33,390 nt of DNA from a virus. The notes beneath the pieces were generated by a model. That model saw only the letters and a list, made by a program, of their open reading frames with translations. It searched no databases and had not been told where the DNA came from. The DNA is taken from positions 1 to 33,390 of the IMG/VR virus record IMGVR_UViG_3300030118_000974; one strand, written 5' to 3'. Below are positions 1-6,804 of this stretch, in pieces. The translations under genes and the position numbers were made by a program. Each line of letters opens with the position of its first letter. Position 1 is the first letter of the stretch.

Positions 1-30
1 CTATTAAAATCTTTTTACCTGGAGGATTAA

Positions 31-147
31 ATGAACTTTGAAATTATAAAAGAAAAAGCTAAAGATAAATGGAACGCACTACCTAAGAAATATAAAATAG
101 GTGTATGCGTTGCAGTTGTTATAATAGTCATAGCAATATTTGCATAA
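31..147 (+). CDS. Small single-pass membrane protein of the lysis cassette (38 aa)
   Basis: The ATG sits six bases after a perfect GGAGG, which makes this tiny frame credible. The product has a charged, Lys-rich N-terminal half (residues 4-22) and one hydrophobic segment (about residues 23-38, Val/Ile-rich) that runs to the C terminus. Its stop (TAA) overlaps the ATG of the amidase gene, so the two are probably translationally coupled. A small tail-anchored membrane protein next to an amidase and a holin suggests a role in lysis timing or membrane anchoring, but I do not recognise the family; this is inference from position and topology. Confidence 0.7.
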   Translation: MNFEIIKEKAKDKWNALPKKYKIGVCVAVVIIVIAIFA

Positions 148-569
148 TGGAACCTCGTAGTTCAACTGAATACTTAGTTATTCATTGTTCTGCTACCAAA
201 CCTTCAATGGATATTGGTCACAGAGAGATCAAGCGTTGGCATGTAAATGACAATGGTTGGAGGGATGTAGGTTATCATTACATCATAAGAAGAAATGGAG
301 AAGTAGAACTTGGTCGTAGCAATAGGGATACTGGCGCACATGCAGCAGGATACAATCATAAGAGTATTTCTCTGTGCATGGTGGGTGGAATGGCTGAAGA
401 TAATTCTGCTGAAAATAATTTTACTGCACAACAATGGACTGCCTTACTAGATTTAGTAAAACAAATTAAGGTAGACTATCCTGAAGCAAATGTAATAGGA
501 CACAATGAGATATCAGAGAAAGAATGTCCTAGCTTTGATGTGCAAAAATGGAAGGAAGAAAATTTATAA
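147..569 (+). CDS. N-acetylmuramoyl-L-alanine amidase, T7 lysozyme type (endolysin)
   Basis: The 140-residue product is a full-length Amidase_2/PGRP-fold zinc amidase that cuts the amide bond between MurNAc and L-Ala in peptidoglycan. It aligns by eye with T7 lysozyme throughout. The zinc ligands H13 (in HCSAT), H119 and C127 (in HNE...KECPSFD) are present, as are the catalytic Tyr43 (GYHYI) and Lys125. There is no signal peptide, so it needs the neighbouring holin to reach the wall. I chose the ATG at 147 because it overlaps the previous stop and gives the length expected for the family; an in-frame upstream ATG at 105 would lie inside the 38-residue gene. In T7 this protein also inhibits the phage RNA polymerase, but no such polymerase is visible here. 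Confidence 0.96.
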   Translation: MEPRSSTEYLVIHCSATKPSMDIGHREIKRWHVNDNGWRDVGYHYIIRRNGEVELGRSNRDTGAHAAGYNHKSISLCMVGGMAEDNSAENNFTAQQWTALLDLVKQIKVDYPEANVIGHNEISEKECPSFDVQKWKEENL

Positions 570-955
570 TGGGACCATTACTATCAATACTACCTACAGT
601 ATTAAAGACTGGAGCATCTATATTTGCCAACAAACAAAAAGCTAAGATACTTATGTCTGATGCTGAATTGTTACACGCACAGAAGATGGCTAACGGTGAA
701 GTAGAATACCAAGCAGCTGTAAGACAATCAAATGACAAAGGATGGAAAGACGAGTTCGTTTTGATACTTGTGTCGCTTCCTGTGCTATTATTAGTATGGA
801 GTGTCTTTAGTGACGATCCAAACATACAAGCTAAGATAGATGTATTCTTTGATAAGTTTTCAAATTTACCTTTTTGGTACCAGGCCCTCTTCATCGGAAT
901 CGTGAGTTCGATATATGGACTCAAGGGAGCTGAGATATTCAAAGGTAAAAAATGA
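569..955 (+). CDS. Putative holin, three-TM gene-transfer-agent type
   Basis: The 128-residue protein has a weakly amphipathic N-terminal stretch, a conserved-looking WKDEF motif (residues 59-63), a strong membrane segment at about 63-80, and a second hydrophobic segment near the C terminus (WYQALFIGIVSSIYG) followed by a Lys-rich tail. This architecture matches the GTA_holin_3TM family (PF11351) as I remember it. Its job would be to open the inner membrane for the amidase. The start at 569 overlaps the amidase stop (TAATG) and is preceded by a GAAGGAAG purine box; an in-frame ATG at 548 is possible but less likely. Confidence 0.75.
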   Translation: MGPLLSILPTVLKTGASIFANKQKAKILMSDAELLHAQKMANGEVEYQAAVRQSNDKGWKDEFVLILVSLPVLLLVWSVFSDDPNIQAKIDVFFDKFSNLPFWYQALFIGIVSSIYGLKGAEIFKGKK

Positions 956-1179
956 TCTGGATTATAACAGCTATGCTGTGGTATGAAGGTGTAAATGTAC
1001 CACACCATACTGAGTATAAACTAAAAGAATTTAATACAAAGGTAGAATGTTTAGACTATATATTCTGGAACAAGACAGAACTTGTAACTAAACTTGCAGA
1101 AGATAAGGGAATTAAAGACGGTAATAAATTAAAGACCTGGGCATTCTACTGTGAAAATAGACAATTGAAAGAAGTATGA
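952..1179 (+). CDS. Small two-cysteine protein of the lysis cassette (75 aa)
   Basis: Start and stop overlap both neighbours by 4 nt (ATGA), so it is tightly coupled. The N terminus is hydrophobic (MIWIITAMLWYEG) without a basic leader, followed by a helical stretch with one Cys (ECLDY) and a C-terminal strand-like part with a second Cys (FYCEN). The pattern of a short beta-like start, then CL, then C resembles the gene at 1513-1731, and the two may be old paralogues. No function is recognised; small phage proteins of this shape are common and uncharacterised. Confidence 0.65.
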   Translation: MIWIITAMLWYEGVNVPHHTEYKLKEFNTKVECLDYIFWNKTELVTKLAEDKGIKDGNKLKTWAFYCENRQLKEV

Positions 1180-1520
1180 AAATAAGTGAAAACACCTCAG
1201 TCGCAATGCCTATGCGTAATCTTATCAGCATTATTGGTGCTTGTATTGTGGGGGCTTGGTTTGGGTTTGGAGTCATTGAACGACTTAATATTATAGAAAC
1301 TGAGTTGCAGCTAATGCAGCAGGACTTGCTTGAAGCTTCAACACAGAAGCCTATCGATCAAGAGCAGTTTATGTTATTGGAGTTTCTATCTAAGGAACAA
1401 GATAAACTAAAAGAAAAGATTGAGACTGAAGTACCTAACATTAAAAAGAATGATATGACTATCCAGTTTCACGAAGAAAGAATAATAGATTTAGAGGAAA
1501 AGAACGGATATCATGATTGA
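1176..1520 (+). CDS. Membrane-anchored coiled-coil protein of the lysis cassette (114 aa)
   Basis: One hydrophobic segment (about residues 16-33, LISIIGACIVGAWFGFGV) is followed by a long charged helix (about 34-110) with heptad-like spacing. The topology is that of an inner-membrane protein carrying a periplasmic or cytoplasmic coiled coil. Overlap with the upstream gene (ATGA) puts it in the lysis operon. An i-spanin-like role is possible from position and architecture, but no partner lipoprotein o-spanin is evident, so I keep it as unknown. Similar short proteins occur beside the lysis genes of marine podoviruses, from memory. Confidence 0.65.
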   Translation: MKISENTSVAMPMRNLISIIGACIVGAWFGFGVIERLNIIETELQLMQQDLLEASTQKPIDQEQFMLLEFLSKEQDKLKEKIETEVPNIKKNDMTIQFHEERIIDLEEKNGYHD

Positions 1521-1731
1521 AATAGTATTTGCTATATTGATGATCCAGAATGGAAAGGTTATTGAATATGTCCCTACAAGCGGTATGGCTGACTGCCTTG
1601 AACAGAAACGCATTGTTACAAGACAGATCGGTGAGAGTCAGGAAGGCATATCTATGTCCTGCCAACAAGTCAAAGCAGAAGTCGAAATTGATATGGGTGA
1701 CCGTAAAAGAATCATTAAAATTTTAGACTAA
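1513..1731 (+). CDS. Small two-cysteine protein, possible paralogue of the 952 gene (72 aa)
   Basis: It overlaps the previous gene by 8 nt. The sequence starts with a hydrophobic, strand-like MIEIVFAILM, then carries DCLEQ and MSCQQ as the two cysteine sites, and ends with a basic strand (RKRIIKIL). Spacing and order of the two Cys blocks echo the gene at 952-1179. It is the last gene of the lysis operon; its stop overlaps the stop of the convergent gene by 4 nt with no room for an intergenic terminator. Function unknown. Confidence 0.6.
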   Translation: MIEIVFAILMIQNGKVIEYVPTSGMADCLEQKRIVTRQIGESQEGISMSCQQVKAEVEIDMGDRKRIIKILD

Positions 1732-2036
1732 CGATTCTTAGTCCACTTAGTTCTTTTTTTCTTGCCTGTTTTAATATCATCCCATTCTCTTTTCACCCAA
1801 GCTGGATCAACACCAGCTAAATGACAAACTGTATTGAAATCTTGAGAAGGTGTCTCTAACCAAGTACGAGCAAGTTTAACATCATTTGCCCAAGGTACTC
1901 TATGTTTAACTTCCTTCTTGTGCCTATGACCATTACCATCTACTTCATAGTAATACTTTATAGGTGTCTCACGACAAGCATCAGTAAATTGCTGTGCTAT
2001 AACTGCTACCCATAAATCTTGCTCTGGTGTTGTCAT
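1728..2036 (-). CDS. Conserved small phage protein with C-terminal helix-turn-helix-like segment (102 aa)
   Basis: The start is placed at 2036 (MTTPEQ) because it overlaps the upstream stop as ATGA; an extended frame would run through that gene. The N-terminal half is helical (EQDLWVAVIAQQFTDAC), the middle has a His/Lys-rich turn, and the C-terminal part (DFNTVCHLAGVDPAWVKREW) looks like a helix-turn-helix pair ending in a very basic tail (KTGKKKRTKWTKNR). Nucleic-acid binding is plausible from this layout. It is the last gene of the 3814-1728 operon. Confidence 0.7.
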   Translation of the reverse strand: MTTPEQDLWVAVIAQQFTDACRETPIKYYYEVDGNGHRHKKEVKHRVPWANDVKLARTWLETPSQDFNTVCHLAGVDPAWVKREWDDIKTGKKKRTKWTKNR

Positions 2037-2221
2037 TGACTCATCTTCTCCTTTATTTTTTCTAGATATACAACAGCATCTAATAGTTCTTCCTGTGTAT
2101 CTGTTATCCAATCTATTAATGGTTTCTGTGCAGTACGCATAGTGTTACCATACTTTTTGATACCATCATTAGATCTATCCAACATACGCATACAAATCTT
2201 TTTGACCAATGGATCTGTCAT
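2033..2221 (-). CDS. MazG-like short protein with EELLDA motif (62 aa)
   Basis: The protein is all-alpha. The block KYGNTM...DTQEELLDAVVYLEKI resembles the helical metal-binding part of MazG-like/all-alpha NTP pyrophosphohydrolases (ExxD-type motif). At 62 residues it is shorter than complete enzymes, so catalytic activity is uncertain; it could act as a multimer or be only structurally related. It overlaps both neighbours by 4 nt. If active it would clean nucleotide pools during replication, which suits its position among DNA metabolism genes. Confidence 0.6.
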   Translation of the reverse strand: MTDPLVKKICMRMLDRSNDGIKKYGNTMRTAQKPLIDWITDTQEELLDAVVYLEKIKEKMSQ

Positions 2222-2541
2222 ATAGCACCACTCTTAAATAGAGTTTGGAATTGAGAACATAATGTTTGGTTATCCTCTCTATGAAAGTTATTGCGTAGTG
2301 TTTTATGCTGCGCTTGTTGTATCGCTTTGAGATGTTCTTTGTATTCTTTAGTTTGTCTGGCCCAATGTTCTTTCATTGAACCAGATAAATCAGACGGAGC
2401 TTTGAATACCTGTTCAGCAAGTACAGTCTTAAGATATTCTTTAACCGATGCATACTGAGAAGCCTCTAGTGCATCACGATCTTCATTGTCAAAGTTTTCC
2501 TGTAAGGCTTTTTCCATAGCCTCTTGTGATATGATAGTCAT
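2218..2541 (-). CDS. Unknown helical protein (107 aa)
   Basis: The product is charged and mostly helical, without membrane segments or clear motifs; the central part (residues about 55-80) is rich in Lys/Gln/His. The ATG follows an AGAAAGGATC purine box. It lies between the SSB-like gene and the MazG-like gene with a 4-nt downstream overlap, so a role in DNA metabolism is possible but only by association. I do not recognise the family. Confidence 0.65.
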   Translation of the reverse strand: MTIISQEAMEKALQENFDNEDRDALEASQYASVKEYLKTVLAEQVFKAPSDLSGSMKEHWARQTKEYKEHLKAIQQAQHKTLRNNFHREDNQTLCSQFQTLFKSGAI

Positions 2542-2553
2542 TATGATCCTTTC

Positions 2554-3072
2554 TTAAAATGGTTTTTCGTCTAGCTCATCCCAAGTTTTATCTTGATTCA
2601 TTTCTTTACCAAGTGATTGAAGTTTCTTTCTGGTTTCCATAGCTTTCTCATAAGCTGTAATACCATGACCAATCCACCTAGCTATTTCGTCAGCAGTATC
2701 TTTGAACTGTACACCTTTATCGTGGTGTAGCTGACAAAACAATTCTGTAATACGACCAGCTAATCCAACTGCAATCATTCCGATTTCTTTTTCGGTAGGT
2801 TGTGGGGCAGGTGCAGGTGTTCCCTGCCCACCAGTATCCTCACTAATATCTTTGTCTGGTGCTTCTACCTTGAATGCTGTTGCATTACCATTACGTTCTT
2901 GTCCGTAGTGTACCAATACCTTGTCACCAACTGCTACCTGCGGATCAAACTTACAATAGAACTTAATCTTTGTTCCACTTTGATCTAGTACAACAGGCAT
3001 AAACCATTGATCTTTGCCTGGTTTAGGCGGTGATAAATAATCTACCGTACCTACTGATTTGTTCATTTCCAT
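2554..3072 (-). CDS. Single-stranded-DNA-binding-like protein with acidic C-terminal tip (172 aa)
   Basis: The first about 80 residues read as a beta-rich OB-fold-like domain (VGTVDYLSPP..., WFMPVVLD, KIKFYCKFD, VGDKVLVHYG). A Pro/Gly-rich linker follows (about 85-105), then a helical region, and the protein ends in DELDEKPF. The last eight residues imitate the acidic tip of bacterial SSB (DDDIPF in E. coli), which recruits repair and replication partners. The start at 3072 is chosen because a GGAGAAATAT box precedes it; further in-frame ATGs upstream (to 3144) lie inside the nuclease gene. The SSB call is an inference from fold pattern and tail, not a recognised family. Confidence 0.6.
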   Translation of the reverse strand: MEMNKSVGTVDYLSPPKPGKDQWFMPVVLDQSGTKIKFYCKFDPQVAVGDKVLVHYGQERNGNATAFKVEAPDKDISEDTGGQGTPAPAPQPTEKEIGMIAVGLAGRITELFCQLHHDKGVQFKDTADEIARWIGHGITAYEKAMETRKKLQSLGKEMNQDKTWDELDEKPF

Positions 3073-3085
3073 ATATTTCTCCTTT

Positions 3086-3814
3086 TTAATTGTTCCAATT
3101 CTCTTGAGCATATTTACGATCCTCCTCAGACCATTTGAATCCATCAGTATTTAATGGAATCATCTTCTTAAATGTTTTTATGTTTGGTACTGTCTTCATA
3201 AATAACTCTAGAGATTCAAACGAATTTATCATAGTTTCATAATTTCTCATAATAGTTTCTTCATCTAATTCAAATACTGCTGACTTCTTATGTGAGGCAT
3301 AGACTAGTGTAGCTGGTTTGCCTATGAGTACAGAGTACAAGGACTGTTGTCTGACGTGATCCTCTCTTGGTTTGGATGGTACAGCTAACGTAGCCTTCGT
3401 ATCCACAATCATATGTTCCCATTCAAAGTCAGTTACAGTAGTGATAGGATGCTCTAAATTGGACAAGGAGTGACGTCTATAGCGTTGGAAGAGGTTAGGT
3501 ACTCCAAAATCAGGAAAGTGTTCTTTGATAGCATTTTGAAGGTTTATGGCTATACTGCCTACTTTGTCTGTTTCGTCATGCCACTCACCATGAAACTGAT
3601 TAACCATATGATTTGTTGAATGTTCAACTATATCTTGATCGGATCTATTAAAGAATAATCCCAAAGCGCAGCCAAACTCAGCTGAATGACCCATACCCAT
3701 ACGAGGTGTAGTCTCAGTCTCAACACCCATAAGATTTCTAAACACCCATAGAGATGGATTATTATACCAATCATTACCTCTACTAGCACTGTGTCTGTAA
3801 TCGTGTATTTTCAT
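3086..3814 (-). CDS. PD-(D/E)XK nuclease (Cas4/RecB-like exonuclease)
   Basis: The 242-residue protein has the ordered motifs of the PDDEXK_1/RecB-like family: an N-terminal S-R...W box (residues 9-23), G42-H-S-A-E46, an Asp in a strand (D129, TDFEW), the core D138-T-K140, and QQ..Y at 156-160 (motif QhxxY). These supply the metal-binding Asp/Glu and catalytic Lys. No N-terminal or C-terminal Fe-S cysteine cluster is visible. It is the first gene of the 3814-1728 operon and is followed by the SSB-like gene, suggesting joint action in phage recombination or DNA-end processing. AAAGGA precedes the ATG. Confidence 0.85.
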   Translation of the reverse strand: MKIHDYRHSASRGNDWYNNPSLWVFRNLMGVETETTPRMGMGHSAEFGCALGLFFNRSDQDIVEHSTNHMVNQFHGEWHDETDKVGSIAINLQNAIKEHFPDFGVPNLFQRYRRHSLSNLEHPITTVTDFEWEHMIVDTKATLAVPSKPREDHVRQQSLYSVLIGKPATLVYASHKKSAVFELDEETIMRNYETMINSFESLELFMKTVPNIKTFKKMIPLNTDGFKWSEEDRKYAQENWNN

Positions 3815-3849
3815 TTGCTATCCTTTCTCGAATAATTTATATTTTTTAT

Positions 3850-4341
3850 ATGTCTAATTACGATCAACCATTTCCTAATTATAATAGAGAAATAATCGTA
3901 ACTCAACCAAATAAGAATAAACCTGCACACATTGTTAATATTCGTGAATCAAGTATTGAGACGATGTATTACAAGAAGCATATAGATTCTATACAATATC
4001 AAGCAGGTAGTATCTTCCGTAGAAAATGGGAGATGTCTCAACTTATATCTAAACCTGAAGTTAAGGTAAGAGTAGATCAATCTATCAATATGTCTGTACC
4101 TGATGCTAAGCTAGATGCTATGAATGATCTCAATAGATTATACTATCAAATAGGACAGAAGTCTTACGACATACTTGAATATGTTTGTGGTTTAGGTCAT
4201 AGTCTTAAAGATTTAAATAAGAAATTTAATTTCCCTAGATCTTATGGTGGTCATAGATTCAGAGAATCTCTTGATGAAGCTGCCATATTCTATGGATTAA
4301 AAGACAAAGGTAATACTATACGTGGCAATAAGAAACGCTAA
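3850..4341 (+). CDS. Probable transcription regulator, DUF6456-like with helix-turn-helix (163 aa)
   Basis: The C-terminal third (about residues 100-150) has a sigma-like or HTH layout (GQKSYDILEYVCGLGHSLKDLNKK...), which I associate with DUF6456-type regulators found in alphaproteobacteria and their phages. The middle part (SIETMYYKKHIDSIQYQAGSIFRRKWE) is the other conserved-looking block. It is the first + gene after a divergent 35-bp gap facing the nuclease gene. There is no good ribosome-binding site before the ATG; the gap is AT only. A late or early gene switch function is inference. Confidence 0.65.
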   Translation: MSNYDQPFPNYNREIIVTQPNKNKPAHIVNIRESSIETMYYKKHIDSIQYQAGSIFRRKWEMSQLISKPEVKVRVDQSINMSVPDAKLDAMNDLNRLYYQIGQKSYDILEYVCGLGHSLKDLNKKFNFPRSYGGHRFRESLDEAAIFYGLKDKGNTIRGNKKR

Positions 4342-4591
4342 ACATCTGAAAAATGTTAGGGAGTATCCCTGTTCTTACTGTCGTACTGATCAAGACATAC
4401 AAGCACACCATCTTACTCATATCAAACCTAACGGTATGTCCATGAAGTCTGATGATTGCTGGGTTGTACCATTATGTCCTATGTGTCACTATCATCTACA
4501 TCACTACGGTGAACGTAGGTTCTGGAGAGAACGTAACCTTGAACCAGGAATTTATGCAGCAATATTATTTAAAAAAACTCTTGACAATTGA
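4322..4591 (+). CDS. HNH-type zinc-binding nuclease-like protein, GTG start (89 aa)
   Basis: Cys pairs C17-x2-C20 and C52-x2-C55 frame a His-rich core (H29-H30, H33) followed by H56, H58, H60 and H61. This C-x2-C...HH...C-x2-C-H...H order fits the treble-clef HNH fold, close to DUF968-like phage proteins. The only sensible start is GTG at 4322, overlapping the previous gene by 20 nt, with AAAGG about nine bases upstream. It could be a recombination or packaging-associated endonuclease; which one cannot be told. Not associated with an intron here. Confidence 0.75.
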   Translation: MAIRNAKHLKNVREYPCSYCRTDQDIQAHHLTHIKPNGMSMKSDDCWVVPLCPMCHYHLHHYGERRFWRERNLEPGIYAAILFKKTLDN

Positions 4592-4621
4592 TATTCAATA
4601 ACTTACTAATTGTGATATAAT
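4581..4621 (+). promoter_or_regulatory. Promoter region with extended -10
   Basis: TGaTATAAT (4613-4621) is a perfect extended -10 element 20 bases before the next ATG at 4641. A consensus TTGACA lies at 4581-4586, but the distance to that -10 is 29 nt, so it does not serve it directly; TTGACA could instead pair with the weaker ACTAAT at 4605-4610 (18-nt spacer). Either arrangement would start transcription just upstream of the 4641 gene. Confidence 0.55.
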
Positions 4622-4640
4622 TGCAACAGGTGTATCAAAA

Positions 4641-4883
4641 ATGAAACAAAACAAAGACTTAAGTAAATCTGATTCGTATGCAGCTACCTTAGATATGGAC
4701 CAACTAACTCGTACAGTTAAACAAAGTATGAACTGTCCTGAGAAAGTAGCTCGTGCTATCGCTGGTTTAATATCAGCTAAGATTTATCTTGAACTTGTTT
4801 GTAAAGAGGAAGACTATCAAGAGTATCTAGTGGAACTAGAAGAACAACTTGATATGCATGATGAAAAAAAAACTATCCATTGA
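4641..4883 (+). CDS. Unknown small helical protein (80 aa)
   Basis: Acidic, helical protein with two Cys (SMNCPEKV and ELVCKEED) and an acidic C-terminal helix (YLVELEEQLD). There is no transmembrane segment. The ribosome-binding site is weak (ACAGGTG at some distance). Its end overlaps the start of the metallopeptidase-like gene. It follows the promoter at 4581-4621. Family not recognised. Confidence 0.6.
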   Translation: MKQNKDLSKSDSYAATLDMDQLTRTVKQSMNCPEKVARAIAGLISAKIYLELVCKEEDYQEYLVELEEQLDMHDEKKTIH

Positions 4884-5214
4884 TGGAAAGAAAATAAAGG
4901 TACATTGTACTGATATTACTATTGAACTAAGAGAACCTGAATTTGCAGATGACAATCTTACAGATTGTTATGGACACTTTCTAAAACGTAAGAACCTAAT
5001 ACAAATTAACAAAGGTCTATCCGATATTGACGAGGCGAATACTACCCTACATGAACTGATGCATTGCATAGCCTGGTTGACTAACGAAACAAATGAAGGT
5101 GCATTAGCTAACGACACAGCAGAAGAACGAGTTGTTAATAACTTTACCAACTATCTGATTGGTATCTTTCGTGAGAACAAATGGCTGCTTGATTACTTCA
5201 AAGAAAAATTATAA
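4858..5214 (+). CDS. HExxH metallopeptidase-like protein (118 aa)
   Basis: The segment LHELMH (H65-E66-x2-H69) is a zinc-protease signature placed after a strand ending in LIQINKGL, and a later acidic pair (E89-E90) can give the third ligand. The arrangement is like ImmA/IrrE or SprT-like minimal metalloproteases, about 120 residues. Such proteins may cleave a repressor or another host factor; the target here is unknown. Tandem ATGs occur at 4858 and 4861; a TTG at 4849 is also in frame. The 3' end faces the structured non-coding region, whose outer helix reaches into the stop codon. Confidence 0.7.
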   Translation: MMKKKLSIDGKKIKVHCTDITIELREPEFADDNLTDCYGHFLKRKNLIQINKGLSDIDEANTTLHELMHCIAWLTNETNEGALANDTAEERVVNNFTNYLIGIFRENKWLLDYFKEKL

Positions 5215-5752
5215 CGAGAGATATGCACCAAGATAACATTAGTTGGCAAACAACCCAGAACTCTCTGCATGGCTTGGACATCATTGAAGATTAGTCAAAT
5301 CACATATCTCCCATTTGGCTATTTTCTCTTTAACACCACCAGGACATAACTTAGTCAGACATCTCTGGAGATACTAATACTAGTAGGTGTGTTTTAGTCT
5401 GATACCAAATATTTTAACAGCAGAGAGAAACGCTAGAAGTGCGCAGTATTATTCTAGATTTCGAATTCTTACACTCATTTCTCTCTACCTATTGAGTACG
5501 CATAACCTTGTTAGATCTGACACATCACAGTGACAGGCTTGCTACTCGTTATGTATTACGTAATTCAAACGAGACATCCTAGTTTGGTCTAGTGCAGCAT
5601 CTAAGCTGGTTGTTTTTGTACTCAAATATCTTAACGAGGTGTGGGTACGCCAAAGCCATGACACCTGCCTCCTAGGAGGATGTACCGAAATGGTTTCGAA
5701 GGCGTTAACTGGTCACCTCTATCCGTAGTTGATCTTGTACTCGTCAGTACCT
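5213..5752 (-). ncRNA. Candidate large structured RNA (about 540 nt), here called region A
   Basis: This is the longest gene-free gap before 11 kb. No ORF of note runs through it on either strand, and the DNA is full of nested complementary arms. Key helices: 5213-5227 with 5301-5315 (15 bp); 5228-5232/5273-5277 inside it, holding two hairpins; 5355-5360/5397-5402 around two hairpins; 5419-5432/5476-5489 (14 bp); 5492-5499/5618-5625 (8 bp), continued by 5504-5507/5608-5611 and 5511-5516/5599-5604, closing three hairpins; 5636-5641/5714-5719 with 5647-5651/5701-5705. In the two longest helices seven pairs are G.U only when read on the - strand (they are A/C mismatches on +), which sets the strand. 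The - strand then runs into a T5-containing stretch at 5212-5201, a possible terminator. Similar in size and ornateness to ROOL/GOLLD RNAs; membership untested. Confidence 0.65.
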
Positions 5753-5758
5753 ACAGAA

Positions 5759-6283
5759 TTACTTTTCAGGTAAAGCTATCTTGCTATAACCTAATTGTAT
5801 ATTTGCTTTCTTATTTAATACATGACCAATAGTCTTGAACAACTGTTCAGTCTCAGATCCTGCTGACCATATATAATCTTTAAGTTCTTGATGTACTGTA
5901 TCGAGATGTAATAAAGCCTCACCTTCTGGTGTTTTATTAAACTCTTTCTCAATAACATCTTGTGCTAAACTCCATAACTTTCTTTCTACTGCACTATAAC
6001 AATCATCGTTATACCAACTAGTTTGATTACCTTGATCTTTATACATTTGATTAATAACTTCTTTAAGTTCTTCAATCATTGCTTTGTAATCTTCTTCTAA
6101 TTGTTTTAGTTTAGCTAACTGCTTATCAAGTTTAACTTTCTTTAAGAACTCTGGAAATAACTTCTTAGCTTGTTTTGTTTTCTTATCAGCTAATTGTAAT
6201 TCGAATCCTTGTTTCTCATTACGAACAAGATCATCTACTCTGTTAAGTAAATACTCTCGTTGTCTTTCTGACATTTTACTCAT
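5759..6283 (-). CDS. Unknown coiled-coil protein (174 aa)
   Basis: Highly charged, Lys/Glu-rich helical protein; residues about 25-85 have strong coiled-coil character (KKVKLDKQLAKLKQLEED). No membrane segment or catalytic motif is visible. A GGATAACC box precedes the ATG, which lies inside the end of the upstream gene (8-nt overlap). It is the last gene of the long - operon before structured region A, from which it is separated by a GTACT/AGTAC hairpin at 5737-5750. Function unknown. Confidence 0.7.
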   Translation of the reverse strand: MSKMSERQREYLLNRVDDLVRNEKQGFELQLADKKTKQAKKLFPEFLKKVKLDKQLAKLKQLEEDYKAMIEELKEVINQMYKDQGNQTSWYNDDCYSAVERKLWSLAQDVIEKEFNKTPEGEALLHLDTVHQELKDYIWSAGSETEQLFKTIGHVLNKKANIQLGYSKIALPEK

Positions 6284-6464
6284 TGGTTATCCTTTCTTTC
6301 TTTATTGTTTTTATTTCGTCATACTTATCTTTAACTAAGATATGTATAACTTTCTTTTTTGTTAGACCAGTATTCAAACAAATGTAATCTAACCAGTCTG
6401 TTATCTCCGCATGTTCTTGTGGAGTTACGTTGATAGCAAGATACTTCCAACCATCTTTATTCAT
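6276..6464 (-). CDS. Small ribbon-helix-helix-like DNA-binding protein (62 aa)
   Basis: The layout is a short strand (YLAINVTPQ), helix A (HAEITDWLDYICLNTG) and helix B after a turn (LTKKKVIHILVKDKYDEI), the pattern of Arc/CopG-type ribbon-helix-helix dimers. At 62 residues it has no other domain. It overlaps both neighbours by 8 nt. A role as a phage repressor or autoregulator of this operon is inferred from fold only. Confidence 0.6.
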   Translation of the reverse strand: MNKDGWKYLAINVTPQEHAEITDWLDYICLNTGLTKKKVIHILVKDKYDEIKTIKKERITNE

Positions 6465-6786
6465 TGATAGGTTCTCTATCTACGAGAGCTGCTGTACCCA
6501 TAACATTAGGTTCATAAGTCATTCTTTGTTCATGGTCTAACCAATCAACGAAGTACTTAGATGCAAGTGGATTTAATGTAGGTAAATCTTTTAGTCTACC
6601 TTCTTCATCAATATACAAATCATAGTTCTTATCATTGTATCTCGCACCAGTTATTTCTATCATACTGCAATCAAGATGTTTATACATACCATTGTCACCA
6701 TTAAACTCAGGTCCATCAGTACCTTGTACTTCAACATCTTTTACTCTACCATCACAGTATAGTATTGTTACTTTATATTTATTCAT
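6457..6786 (-). CDS. DUF3846-like protein (109 aa)
   Basis: The block from about residue 40 on (MIEITGARYNDKNYDLYIDEEGRLKDL...NPLA...MGTAALVDR) matches the pattern I know for DUF3846: a strand ending in YxDEEG, a short loop with NPxA, and a closing MGTA strand. Function of that family is unknown; it is frequent in phages. The start is set at 6786 because AAAGGAAAACAT lies immediately upstream; the alternative ATG at 6801 would lie against a 10-bp hairpin at 6805-6849. Confidence 0.7.
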   Translation of the reverse strand: MNKYKVTILYCDGRVKDVEVQGTDGPEFNGDNGMYKHLDCSMIEITGARYNDKNYDLYIDEEGRLKDLPTLNPLASKYFVDWLDHEQRMTYEPNVMGTAALVDREPINE

Positions 6787-6804
6787 ATGTTTTCCTTTCA
6801 TTGG

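Noticed and set aside
2800-2988. 62-codon + frame opposite the SSB-like gene
   Set aside because: It is antisense to a well-supported gene and has no start signal.
4581-4621. TTGACA with TATAAT as a standard promoter pair
   Set aside because: The spacing is 29 nt, far beyond 16-18; the TATAAT is kept only as an extended -10.
5459-5468. TTTCGAATTC, like a tRNA T-loop
   Set aside because: The flanking arms do not pair as a T-arm, and no anticodon or acceptor arm is found.
5668-5679. CCTCCTAGGAGG palindrome as a protein operator
   Set aside because: It lies inside region A as the tip of an RNA hairpin and occurs only once; it also mimics a ribosome-binding site, but no start codon with an open frame follows.
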